NCBI RefSeq assembly: GCF_018882415.1
Contig: NZ_JACVOL010000001.1
Coordinates: 248,001 to 312,000, forward strand
DNA length: 64,000 nt
Source of the DNA: Polynucleobacter sp. 86C-FISCH
GTDB taxonomy: Bacteria > Pseudomonadota > Gammaproteobacteria > Burkholderiales > Burkholderiaceae
Direction: 5' to 3'
The notes below the pieces were generated by a model, which saw only the letters and a list, made by a program, of their open reading frames with translations, ran no database searches and was not told where the DNA came from. How positions within the stretch are numbered: position 1 is the stretch's first letter; each line of letters opens with the position of its first letter. Below, in pieces: positions 21,037 through 28,913 of the stretch. Position numbers and translations under genes: made by a program.

Positions 21037-21804
21037 TTGCAAAACTTATTTTTCAAAACTGAGCTTAGTTTAATCTTAGCCCTTTGTATTGGGTTTATAG
21101 GGCTCTCAACCATCATTACAGTGCTCTTTGTGAGTCCAAAAAGCAAATCCCTGCTTGAAAGATATGAGGGTCTCGTTGCTCCTTTTTTTAGCCTACCTGC
21201 AGTTCTATTTTCCTTAACCGCCGCCCTGCTGGCAACCTCCGTTTGGGATAACTATAGTGTTGCTACTAGAGCCATTAAAACCGAGAGTCAAAGCATTATG
21301 ACTGTTATCAGCCTAGCAAATTCCGCTCCTTACTTGAGAGATAGCAACCTTTCAGCTTCAGCCAAAGTCTATATTAAGTCAATCATTGAGGATGAGTGGA
21401 AAACGTTAGCATCAGGACGATCAAACTCACCAATTACTAATGAAAAATTTATCGTCATGAGATCAGAAATATTTAAGGCGGTGAATATTCAGCCCGATAA
21501 GGCTGAATCAAAGGCATTGTTAAACGAGTTCTATGCAATCAATACCGCGCGTGAAACTCGTCAAGCTTATGCTTCGTTTGACCTTCACCCCGTTCGCTGG
21601 TACGCAATCCTTTTTTTAGCAGTATTGGTGCTGATATCTGTCGCTTTTAGTCACTCTACGAAGCCGAAAGCCTTGATGGTAGCAATGTCAATCGCCACCC
21701 TCACTGTTCTCACGCCGCTTTGTATTCTGGCTTTGACCTTTAGCAGCCCCTATCAAGGTCTAATTTCGATCTCGCACGCTCCTTATTTGCAGATCATCAA
21801 ATAA
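21037..21804 (+). CDS. DUF4239 family membrane protein (bestrophin-like fold proposed)
   Basis: The protein has about four membrane segments: two near the N-terminus, then a soluble stretch of about 90 residues, then two near the C-terminus. The YIKSIIEDEWKTL segment and the closing SSPYQGLISISHAPYL fit DUF4239. The start is uncertain. A TTG at 21037 has AGAAAGG six bases upstream, whereas the ATG at 20989 and the TTG at 20983 have no ribosome-binding site. Function is unknown. It sits between panC and the oxalate cluster and belongs clearly to neither. Confidence 0.7.
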   Translation: MQNLFFKTELSLILALCIGFIGLSTIITVLFVSPKSKSLLERYEGLVAPFFSLPAVLFSLTAALLATSVWDNYSVATRAIKTESQSIMTVISLANSAPYLRDSNLSASAKVYIKSIIEDEWKTLASGRSNSPITNEKFIVMRSEIFKAVNIQPDKAESKALLNEFYAINTARETRQAYASFDLHPVRWYAILFLAVLVLISVAFSHSTKPKALMVAMSIATLTVLTPLCILALTFSSPYQGLISISHAPYLQIIK

Positions 21805-21833
21805 TCTGCAGGGGCTAATCGAGGTCAACGGGG

Positions 21834-22766
21834 TTACAGCGTGAAGAACTGCCCTACTTCTAAATTCAGTTCTTTAGCCAATTCAGCGCCAGTGACCTTG
21901 CCTGCAGCGCCTTTGGCTTTGAGGACTTCAATCTGTCCGCCATGGCAGGTGATGAAGAATGAATCTAGCGTGATCTGAGTTACTTCTCCAGGCTTGCCTT
22001 TGACGGCACCGAATGTAGCGGCTACATGCTTATGGCAATCGTAGATCTGAACCTTTTGCTCGCCGAACTTCGTCCATGCACCAGGCGCTGGATTACATGC
22101 GCGAATCAGGTTATAGATTTGACTGATGTGTGTAGCCCAATGAATCTGTGCAGCGTTCGCGTCAAACCAACCTTCATAGTTCGCTTGTGATTCATCTTGA
22201 ACGATTTCTTGATGCTTGCCTGCGACTACTAAGTCAGCAGCTTCGAGCAATGCTTTAACGCCGATTGGGAAAAGATGATCAAAGTAGATCTTGCCTAATG
22301 TGTCATTAGGCCCAATGGCAACTTCTTTTTGCAAAATTACTTCGCCTTCATCCAGACCATCAGATGGACGGAAGATTGTTAAGCCCGTTTTCTCTTCACC
22401 TAATGCGATTGCCCAGTTAATAGCACTTGGACCGCGATATTTAGGTAGGAGTGATGGGTGATATTGAATAGTGCCGTGCTTCGGGATCTTGCAGAGCTCT
22501 TGCGGCACAAATTGAATGACATATGCCATTACACAGATGTCTGCATTGCTATCTATCATGGCCTCAGCAGCCTCAGGACCCTTCAGGGAGGCGAACTGCA
22601 AGGGGTTTAAGCCCCTTGCGAGTGCAGCTTCTTTTAAGACTTCCGGCTTGCTTGATTTGGGATTATCGGGTGGACAGAAAACGGCAACCACTTCATCGCC
22701 GCGATCTAAAAAAGCTTCTAATGCCGCTTTACCAAAATCCGCACTCCCAATCAAAGCAACCCGCAT
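21834..22766 (-). CDS. formyltransferase-fold protein, like the 10-formyl-THF hydrolase domain of ALDH1L1
   Basis: The N-terminal formyltransferase domain shows QYHPSLLPKYRG with histidine 103 and SDGLDEGEVI with aspartate 139, the catalytic pair of the family. The asparagine that Fmt uses two residues before the histidine is glutamine 101 here. The segments PSAINW, LFPIGVKALLEA, NYEG and APGAWT resemble the hydrolase domain of 10-formyltetrahydrofolate dehydrogenase more than Fmt. An OB-fold C-terminus follows. It starts one base after the second frc stop, so a role with formyl-CoA, 10-formyl-THF or formate is more likely than tRNA formylation. Confidence 0.8.
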   Translation of the reverse strand: MRVALIGSADFGKAALEAFLDRGDEVVAVFCPPDNPKSSKPEVLKEAALARGLNPLQFASLKGPEAAEAMIDSNADICVMAYVIQFVPQELCKIPKHGTIQYHPSLLPKYRGPSAINWAIALGEEKTGLTIFRPSDGLDEGEVILQKEVAIGPNDTLGKIYFDHLFPIGVKALLEAADLVVAGKHQEIVQDESQANYEGWFDANAAQIHWATHISQIYNLIRACNPAPGAWTKFGEQKVQIYDCHKHVAATFGAVKGKPGEVTQITLDSFFITCHGGQIEVLKAKGAAGKVTGAELAKELNLEVGQFFTL

Positions 22767-22767
22767 C

Positions 22768-24015
22768 TTAGATCACCTTATCGTGACGGAGAGAAATCAA
22801 ATCGTCAGTGGTGTAACCCAACTCATGCAGAATCTCATCGGTGTGCTCACCAAGCAATGGTGAACGAGTTACATCCGTTGGGCTATCAGACATCTTGATT
22901 GGGTTACCAACAGTGAGGTACTTGCCACGAATTGGATGATCCACTTCAACCACGGTACCAGTAGCGCGCAATGCAGGCTCTTCAGCAATTTCTTTCATGG
23001 ACAAAATTGGTCCACATGGAATGTCGTACTGATTGAGGATATCCATTACTTCAAACTTTGTCATCGTCATAGTCCACTTCTCGATCTCACCGAAAATTTC
23101 CATGAGATGTGGCAAGCGTGCCATTGGTGATGCGAAACGTACATCCGTAATCCAATCTTCACGACCGATTACTTTGCAAATTGCCTCCCAAACTGGAGCC
23201 TGAACGATTACGTACATATAGGCGTTTGGATCTGTTTCCCAACCCTTACATTTCACAATCCAGCCCGGCTGACCACCGCCAGAAGCATTGCCTGCGCGGG
23301 GTACAGAGTCGCCGAACTCACCGTTCGGGAACTGTGGGTACTCTTGCATCAAGCCAACACGCTCTAAACGTTGTTGATCGCGCAACTTCACACGGCACAA
23401 GTTCAATACTGCATCTTGCATTGCTGCCAATACCTTTTGACCACGGCCAGAGTGAGTACGTTGATACAGAGCAGTCACAATACCGAGCGCCAAATGCAAG
23501 CCAGTTCCGCTGTCTCCGATTTGTGCACCAGTGACCATTGGAGGGCCATCGTCAAAACCAGTAGTTGATGCTGAGCCGCCAGCGCATTGCGCTACGTTCT
23601 CATACACTTTGCAATCTTCGTATGGACCAGGGCCAAAGCCTTTTACAGAAGCCATGATCATCATTGGATTAAGTTCTTGAATACGCTCCCAAGAAAATCC
23701 CATGCGATCCAAAGCACCCGGTGCAAAGTTCTCAACGAGCACGTCACACTCCTTAATGAGGCGCTCAAGAATTTCTTTACCCTTTTGGGTTTTGGTATTT
23801 ACGGTGATAGAACGCTTGTTATGGTTCAACATCGTGAAGTACAAACTGTCGGCATCAGGGATATCGCGCAACTGACCGCGTGTTGCATCACCTTCGCCAG
23901 ATTTTTCCACTTTGATTACGTCAGCACCAAACCAAGCCAGTAACTGAGTACAGGTTGGGCCTGATTGAACGTGCGTAAAGTCGAGGATTTTGACCCCTTC
24001 TAGTGCTTTTGCCAT
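22768..24015 (-). CDS. CaiB/BaiF CoA transferase, formyl-CoA:oxalate CoA-transferase paralogue
   Basis: This class III CoA transferase has 415 residues. Glutamine 17, the KVYENVAQ motif and catalytic aspartate 168 (IGDSG) are conserved. Compared with the other copy it is one residue shorter before the aspartate, and the mobile glycine loop reads ASGGGQPG with serine in place of the first glycine. The real acceptor may thus differ from oxalate. AGGAC eight bases before the ATG supports the start. It is coupled to the formyltransferase-like gene by a one-base gap. Confidence 0.88.
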   Translation of the reverse strand: MAKALEGVKILDFTHVQSGPTCTQLLAWFGADVIKVEKSGEGDATRGQLRDIPDADSLYFTMLNHNKRSITVNTKTQKGKEILERLIKECDVLVENFAPGALDRMGFSWERIQELNPMMIMASVKGFGPGPYEDCKVYENVAQCAGGSASTTGFDDGPPMVTGAQIGDSGTGLHLALGIVTALYQRTHSGRGQKVLAAMQDAVLNLCRVKLRDQQRLERVGLMQEYPQFPNGEFGDSVPRAGNASGGGQPGWIVKCKGWETDPNAYMYVIVQAPVWEAICKVIGREDWITDVRFASPMARLPHLMEIFGEIEKWTMTMTKFEVMDILNQYDIPCGPILSMKEIAEEPALRATGTVVEVDHPIRGKYLTVGNPIKMSDSPTDVTRSPLLGEHTDEILHELGYTTDDLISLRHDKVI

Positions 24016-24089
24016 GATTTAAGTCCTAATAAGAATGAAAATTTTGAATTGAGGCAATTTTACCAGCGGGAAATAGGTAAAAATGATGC

Positions 24090-24108
24090 GTGCCCAATAT
24101 TTGGGCAC
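24090..24108 (-). terminator. possible terminator after the PAS gene
   Basis: GTGCCCAA and TTGGGCAC form perfect eight-base arms around three bases. On the minus strand the stem is followed by GCATCATTTTT, a delayed T-tract, so termination may be partial. It lies between the PAS stop and the second frc start. Confidence 0.5.
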
Positions 24109-24155
24109 AGATCCCTTCTAAGCCTGTATTGGCGTCGCTATAAGGCTATATGCGG

Positions 24156-24584
24156 CTAAGGCTGAGGATTTTCAAGGTCAGCAAGACGCTTTTTAAGAGC
24201 TCTTTCCTGGGCAAAACGCTCGGTTTCATCCCGAATGATTGCCACTACACCATTGGCCTTACCGGAGGCGTCGAATAGCATTCCCACAGTAAAGGCAATC
24301 GACAGCATGCTGCCATCTTTGTGTTTGGCAGGTACCTTTAATAGAGAGGCTCCATAGCGGGTGGTGCCGGTCTCCATGGAATGGCTGTAACCCTCATTAT
24401 GTTTTTGAAGTTGGCGCTCAGGAACAATGAGGTCGAGCTTATGACCGAGAGCCTCTTGCTCCGAATATCCAAAGATACGAGTAGCAGCAGGATTCCAAAG
24501 CGCAATCTTTTCATGGGCATCGGCCACGATGATCGCATCACCTACGCACTCCACTAATTGATGTAAATCGATATCGGTATTCAT
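24156..24584 (-). CDS. stand-alone PAS domain protein, possible heme sensor
   Basis: The 142 residues are one PAS/PAC domain (about 10-125) and a short C-terminal helix, with no kinase, cyclase or DNA-binding output. FGYSEQEALG and VVAIIRDETERF are typical. Histidine 62 in KHNEGY stands 11 residues before the TG turn, the same distance as heme-ligand histidine 200 in Bradyrhizobium FixL. The arginine 220 position is leucine. Heme binding is inference, because many non-heme PAS domains also have a histidine here. The gene lies between the two frc genes and is bounded by terminator-like hairpins. Confidence 0.8.
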   Translation of the reverse strand: MNTDIDLHQLVECVGDAIIVADAHEKIALWNPAATRIFGYSEQEALGHKLDLIVPERQLQKHNEGYSHSMETGTTRYGASLLKVPAKHKDGSMLSIAFTVGMLFDASGKANGVVAIIRDETERFAQERALKKRLADLENPQP

Positions 24585-24602
24585 GAGTTCAGTCTATAGA
24601 AT

Positions 24603-24629
24603 AAAAAAGGCGCCCACAAGGAGCGCCTT
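24603..24629 (-). terminator. intrinsic terminator after oxc-frc
   Basis: On the minus strand AAGGCGC pairs with GCGCCTT across nine bases, and the stem runs straight into TTTTTT. It lies 27 bases after the first frc stop and separates oxc-frc from the PAS gene. Confidence 0.88.
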
Positions 24630-24655
24630 CAAGATAATGCCAGCGTTACTTATTA

Positions 24656-25906
24656 TTAAACTGCTTTAGCTGTGTGCAACTTAGCGATGTCATCAGCGCT
24701 ATAGCCAAGGTCAGCCAACACTTCATCAGTGTGCTCACCCAATACTGGAGATGGCTTCACTTCGATTTCCAAATCAGAGAACTTGATTGGGCTACCGATT
24801 GTCAAATACTTACCACGTACTTTGTGGTCAACTTCAACAATAGAACCGCTCTTACGCAAGTCTGGTGAAGCAGCCAATTCTTTCATTGAGAGAACTGGAG
24901 CGCATGGAATATCGAACTTGCGGAGGATGTCCACAGCTTCGTACTTAGTCTTGTCTTTGAGCCAGTCTTCAATAACTGCGAAGATGTCAAAAATCTTGTC
25001 TTGACGAGCTTCAGCAGTCATATACGCTGGATCGGTTGCCCACTCTGGTTTGCCCAAAGCTTTAGTAATTGGCTCCCAAGCATGACCTTGAATTGTGAAG
25101 TAGATGTATGCGTTTGGATCTGTTTCCCAACCCTTACACTTCAATACCCAACCTGGCTGACCGCCACCACCAGCGTTACCACCGCGTGGAACTACATCAG
25201 TGAATGAGCCGTGTGGGTACTGTGGATACTCTTCCAAGTAACCAACTTTGTCCAAACGTTGTTGATCGCGCAACTTCACACGGCACAAGTTCAATACAGC
25301 ATCTTGCATTGAGCAAGACACTTTTTGACCACGGCCAGTTTTTTCACGTTGCATCAATGCTGTCAAGATACCGATTGCCAAGTGCATACCAGTGTTTGAG
25401 TCGCCCAAAGCAGCAGCAGAAACTGTAGGAGGACCATCCCAGAAACCAGTTGTAGAAGCAGCGCCACCAGCACACTGAGCAACGTTCTCATACACTTTTA
25501 AATCTTCGTATGAGTGACCATCGCTAAAGCCTTTTACAGAGGCCATGATCATTTTTGGGTTCAATTCTTGAATACGCTTCCAAGAGAATCCCATACGATC
25601 CAAAGCGCCTGGACCAAAGTTCTCAACCATTACGTCAGAAGTTTTGATCATCTTCTCTAAAACTTCTTTACCTTCTTGAGTCTTAGTATCCAAAGTCAAA
25701 GAACGCTTGTTGCCGTTCAACATAGTGAAGTACAAAGCGTCAGCACCTGGAATATCGCGCAATTGGCTACGTGTAACGTCGCCAGCACCTGGGCGCTCTA
25801 CTTTAATAACGTCAGCACCATACCAAGCCAACAACTGAGTACATGCAGGACCTGCTTGTACGTGTGTGAAGTCAATAATGCGAATACCGTCTAATGGTTT
25901 AGTCAT
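24656..25906 (-). CDS. frc: formyl-CoA:oxalate CoA-transferase
   Basis: Frc moves CoA from formyl-CoA to oxalate, giving oxalyl-CoA and formate. The 416 residues equal E. coli Frc (YfdW) in length. Glutamine 17, lysine 137, tyrosine 139 and catalytic aspartate 169 (LGDSN) are all in place, as is the GGGGQPG loop. Position 48 is glutamine, as in the E. coli enzyme, where Oxalobacter has tryptophan. GGAGA before the ATG is a good ribosome site. It follows oxc by 48 bases in one operon that ends at the terminator near 24603. Confidence 0.95.
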   Translation of the reverse strand: MTKPLDGIRIIDFTHVQAGPACTQLLAWYGADVIKVERPGAGDVTRSQLRDIPGADALYFTMLNGNKRSLTLDTKTQEGKEVLEKMIKTSDVMVENFGPGALDRMGFSWKRIQELNPKMIMASVKGFSDGHSYEDLKVYENVAQCAGGAASTTGFWDGPPTVSAAALGDSNTGMHLAIGILTALMQREKTGRGQKVSCSMQDAVLNLCRVKLRDQQRLDKVGYLEEYPQYPHGSFTDVVPRGGNAGGGGQPGWVLKCKGWETDPNAYIYFTIQGHAWEPITKALGKPEWATDPAYMTAEARQDKIFDIFAVIEDWLKDKTKYEAVDILRKFDIPCAPVLSMKELAASPDLRKSGSIVEVDHKVRGKYLTIGSPIKFSDLEIEVKPSPVLGEHTDEVLADLGYSADDIAKLHTAKAV

Positions 25907-25954
25907 GTTGTTTCTCCTTAAGTCTTTCTTGTTTACTTCTAAATTTATCTTGGA

Positions 25955-27664
25955 TTACTTCTTAGCAGCTGCTGTGGATGGGTTTAAGTTTGTTAAACGT
26001 CCACTCTCAGTACCTGCAGTTTCATCAATAACAGCATTGATGAGAGCTGGTTTACCGGCAGCAATAGCTTCTGTTAACGCTGCTTCTAACTCTGCTGGTG
26101 TAGTTACGTAGTAACCAACACCACCAAATGCTTCAATCATCTTGTCGTAACGTGCATCTTTAACGAACACAGTTGGAGCAACATCAGCACCACCTGTTGG
26201 GTTAACGTCAGTTCCGCGATATACGCCGTTGTTATTGAAAACAACTGTTGTAATTGGCAAGTTGTAACGGCAAATTGTTTCTAATTCCATGCCACTGAAT
26301 CCAAACGCGCTATCGCCCTCTACGGCTACTGTTGGCAAACCGCTAGTTACAGCAGCACCAATCGCATAACCCATACCGATACCCATAATTCCCCAAGTAC
26401 CAGAGTCAAAACGCTTACGTGGCTTATACATATCAACGATTGCGCGGCAATAGTCGAGTGTATTTGCGCCTTCGTTTACCAAGTTCACATCTGGGTTCTT
26501 CTTGATCACATCACGAATCACACGCAATGCACCATGGAAGTTCATTGGGTTTGCTTCTTTAGCCAATGTCTCTGCCATCTTGGCTGTGTTCTTATCTTTC
26601 TTCTCGGTGATAGCTGCAATCCACTCAGCGCTTGGCTTAGGAACAGCAGAAATACCTTTCAAGAGTTCACCAACGCATGAACCGATATCACCAATTAATG
26701 GAGCAGCGATTTGTACGTTGCTATCCACTTCGTTTGCTTGAATATCGATTTGGATGAATTTCTTAGGCTCTTTACCCCAAGTCTTACCTTTACCGTGTGC
26801 AAGCAACCAATTCAAACGCGCACCAACCAACAACACCGCATCAGCTTCAGCCAATACAAATGAACGTGCTGCAGAAGCAGACTGTGGATGGTTGTCTGGC
26901 AACAAACCTTTAGCCATAGACATTGGCAAATAAGGAATGCCAGATTTCTCAACCAAATCACGGATCTCTTTATCAGCTTGAGCATAAGCAGCGCCTTTGC
27001 CCAACAGAATCAATGGACGCTTAGCGCCCTTCAATACGTCTAATGCACGAGCAACCGCATCGGCTGCTGGGATCTGACGTGGAACTGGATCGATTACCTT
27101 GAAGATGGATTTCTTAGCTTCTTCAACAGGCATTGTTTGCGCGAGCAACTGAGCTGGCAAGTCCAAATACACACCGCCTGGACGACCAGAAACCGCAGCG
27201 CGGATTGCACGTGCAAAACCGATGCCGATATCTTCGATATGGTTAATACGATAAGCAGCTTTGCAATATGGCTTAGCCGCATTGAGCTGATCCATCTCTT
27301 CGTAGTCACCTTGTTGCAAGTCAACGATTTCACGCTCGCTTGAACCAGAGATCAAAATCATTGGGAAGCAGTTCACAGTTGCATTAGCAAGTGCTGTCAA
27401 ACCATTCAAGAAACCAGGAGCAGAAACTGTCATGCAAATGCCTGGCTTTTGTGTCATGTAACCAGCAATCGCTGCAGCATTACCTGCATGCTGCTCATGA
27501 CGGAAGCCGATAAAACGCAAACCTTCAGCCTGCGCTAAACGACATAAGTCGGTAATTGGAATACCAACCAGGCCAAAAATCGTATCAAGGTCGTTTGCCT
27601 TTAAGGCATCAATGACGAGATGGAAACCATCCGTTAACTGTGTGTTTTGATTATCTGTTGTCAT
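25955..27664 (-). CDS. oxc: oxalyl-CoA decarboxylase
   Basis: This thiamine-diphosphate enzyme decarboxylates oxalyl-CoA to formyl-CoA. The 569 residues match the Oxalobacter enzyme (568). The N-terminal glutamate that activates the cofactor lies in [13 protein letters not shown] (about residue 57), and the cofactor motif runs from [16 protein letters not shown] to [10 protein letters not shown]. Together with frc it forms the catabolic oxalate cycle. The leader of about 115 bases starts at a promoter with an FNR-type site. No Shine-Dalgarno sequence is seen before the ATG. No oxalate/formate antiporter gene is near. Confidence 0.97.
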   Translation of the reverse strand: MTTDNQNTQLTDGFHLVIDALKANDLDTIFGLVGIPITDLCRLAQAEGLRFIGFRHEQHAGNAAAIAGYMTQKPGICMTVSAPGFLNGLTALANATVNCFPMILISGSSEREIVDLQQGDYEEMDQLNAAKPYCKAAYRINHIEDIGIGFARAIRAAVSGRPGGVYLDLPAQLLAQTMPVEEAKKSIFKVIDPVPRQIPAADAVARALDVLKGAKRPLILLGKGAAYAQADKEIRDLVEKSGIPYLPMSMAKGLLPDNHPQSASAARSFVLAEADAVLLVGARLNWLLAHGKGKTWGKEPKKFIQIDIQANEVDSNVQIAAPLIGDIGSCVGELLKGISAVPKPSAEWIAAITEKKDKNTAKMAETLAKEANPMNFHGALRVIRDVIKKNPDVNLVNEGANTLDYCRAIVDMYKPRKRFDSGTWGIMGIGMGYAIGAAVTSGLPTVAVEGDSAFGFSGMELETICRYNLPITTVVFNNNGVYRGTDVNPTGGADVAPTVFVKDARYDKMIEAFGGVGYYVTTPAELEAALTEAIAAGKPALINAVIDETAGTESGRLTNLNPSTAAAKK

Positions 27665-27786
27665 AGAAATTTTTTAAGAATCACAAATCGCCCGATAAGG
27701 GCTAATGCAATTTAGCTTTCGCTAATGTCTCCAATTTAGTTATTAATCGCACTGCGGGATTTTTGACCCCGCTTAGGCTGAGATGA

Positions 27787-27792
27787 ATATTA
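27787..27792 (-). promoter_or_regulatory. predicted -10 box of oxc
   Basis: On the minus strand TAATAT would set transcription start near 27780. With this start the FNR-type palindrome is centred at -41.5, the classic class II activator position. No good -35 hexamer is seen, as expected for an activator-dependent promoter. Confidence 0.45.
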
Positions 27793-27814
27793 GGCTTGGG
27801 GAGGGGGTTCATCA

Positions 27815-27828
27815 TTGACTTCGGTCAA
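27815..27828. promoter_or_regulatory. FNR/DNR-type operator upstream of oxc
   Basis: TTGAC-TTCG-GTCAA is a perfect inverted repeat of the FNR-family form TTGAY-N4-RTCAA. It lies between the regulator gene and oxc. The adjacent Crp/Fnr protein has the recognition-helix residues expected for such a site. Confidence 0.65.
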
Positions 27829-27866
27829 TTTCCCTCTAAATCCTGTAATTACAGCTGGGTGACTGC

Positions 27867-28484
27867 TTATACAAAAAGCTCTTTATGCTTTGTTTTGAGG
27901 CGACTCAAGGTCTCCGGGGAGAGGTTGAGGTAAGCCGCCAGCTCCTTTTTCGGGAGAAGCTCAAACAAATCCTCGTATTTACGCAGGAAACGCTCTACCC
28001 GACCCGGGGCATCGAGCATATGCAAAGTAATCGTATGAGCCATGATTTCACTCATCAGGCGCATGACTTCAAACTCAAAACTCTCTTTCAGAATCTTGTG
28101 CTGATCCAAGAACTCCGCCCACTTCTTTAGAGGCATCCGAGCCACGCGGGCCTTGGTCACAGAGGCAATACTGTAGGGGGCAGCCGTCTTCAGGCGCCAT
28201 GCCGCATAGCTAGTTTCAATGTCTTTTTCGATGGCAAAACGCAGAATCATTTCTTTTGCATCCGCACTAGAAACAATACGCTTTAGGATGCCGTCCAAAA
28301 CAAAGTACTGCTCCATCTGATGGTCGCCTTGATGAAGCAAAATTTCGGATTTTTTGAGGTCGGAGATCTCTAAATGACGCTCCAACTCGGCCATTGCAGC
28401 TGGATCCAAGCTTTTTAAGACCGAGTTTTGGCTCAACTGCAGGCGAATCAGGTTTTTTTCGGGATGCTTATCTAATACGGTCAT
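27867..28484 (-). CDS. Crp/Fnr-family transcriptional regulator without cysteines
   Basis: An N-terminal cyclic-nucleotide-binding-like domain (LKKSEILLHQGDHQMEQYFVL) and a C-terminal helix-turn-helix (LPKKELAAYLNLSPETLSRL) make up about 205 residues. The recognition helix has E..SR, as in FNR and DNR, which contact TTGA half-sites. The protein contains no cysteine, so it cannot hold the iron-sulfur cluster of FNR. The effector could be heme, a small molecule or a phosphorylated partner. AGGAG lies nine bases before the ATG at 28484, and a TTG three bases upstream is the alternative. It is the likely activator of oxc-frc. Confidence 0.85.
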   Translation of the reverse strand: MTVLDKHPEKNLIRLQLSQNSVLKSLDPAAMAELERHLEISDLKKSEILLHQGDHQMEQYFVLDGILKRIVSSADAKEMILRFAIEKDIETSYAAWRLKTAAPYSIASVTKARVARMPLKKWAEFLDQHKILKESFEFEVMRLMSEIMAHTITLHMLDAPGRVERFLRKYEDLFELLPKKELAAYLNLSPETLSRLKTKHKELFV

Positions 28485-28583
28485 CAATGCTTACTCCTAG
28501 ACCTCATATTGTAGGCTTTTTTACCTTTTTGAGCGGGCGTTTTGGGCTTAGGCCCCACCAAATCCGCTAGAATGGCGGGGTCG

Positions 28584-28800
28584 TGGTGCTTTGTTGCAAT
28601 GCAATAAAGTTAAACGGGAAACACTAAACGTGTGCTGCCCCCGCAACGGTAGGTAAATGCGTCTTTCATTGAATTCAAAGGCGTCAGGAATCTGACAAGG
28701 CCACTGTGCGCGTCAATCGCATGGGAAGGCCAGATTCTGATATTTACTAGCCCGGATACCGGCCAAGACAGGTGGAATTTTGCGGACGGGGATCTTCGCG
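28584..28800 (+). ncRNA. cobalamin (B12) riboswitch
   Basis: The conserved parts of the B12 aptamer are present in order: GGTGC with AAACGGGAA (28612-28620), the core GTGCTGCCCCCGCAAC (28631-28646), and the B12-box region AGCCCGGATACCGGCC (28749-28764). Ends are approximate. It lies before a TonB-dependent receptor of the BtuB kind, the classic target. Binding of adenosylcobalamin or a related corrinoid should lower receptor expression. Confidence 0.93.
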
Positions 28801-28854
28801 CGCCAATAAAGCGCAACCTGCGCCTCATTGACGCCTGAACTCCTGCACGTGAAA

Positions 28855-28905
28855 TTCTGTTCGACCCAGCTAACGGGGAAGTTAGCTAGGCAATCGATAA
28901 CAGAA
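28855..28905 (+). promoter_or_regulatory. candidate expression platform of the B12 riboswitch
   Basis: TTCTGTT (28855-28861) can pair with AACAGAA (28899-28905), enclosing a perfect hairpin AGCTAAC/GTTAGCT (28868-28887). The right arm overlaps the Shine-Dalgarno sequence AGAAAG (28902-28907), six bases before the receptor ATG. This points to control of translation start rather than termination. Confidence 0.5.
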
Positions 28906-28913
28906 AGTCTTTT

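Noticed and set aside
23181..23943. Plus-strand frames of about 117 residues opposite the second frc
   Set aside because: They mirror a strongly conserved CoA transferase, lack ribosome sites and look like antisense shadows.
28610..28828. Minus-strand frame over the cobalamin riboswitch
   Set aside because: The conserved aptamer explains the sequence, and the peptide has no familiar features.
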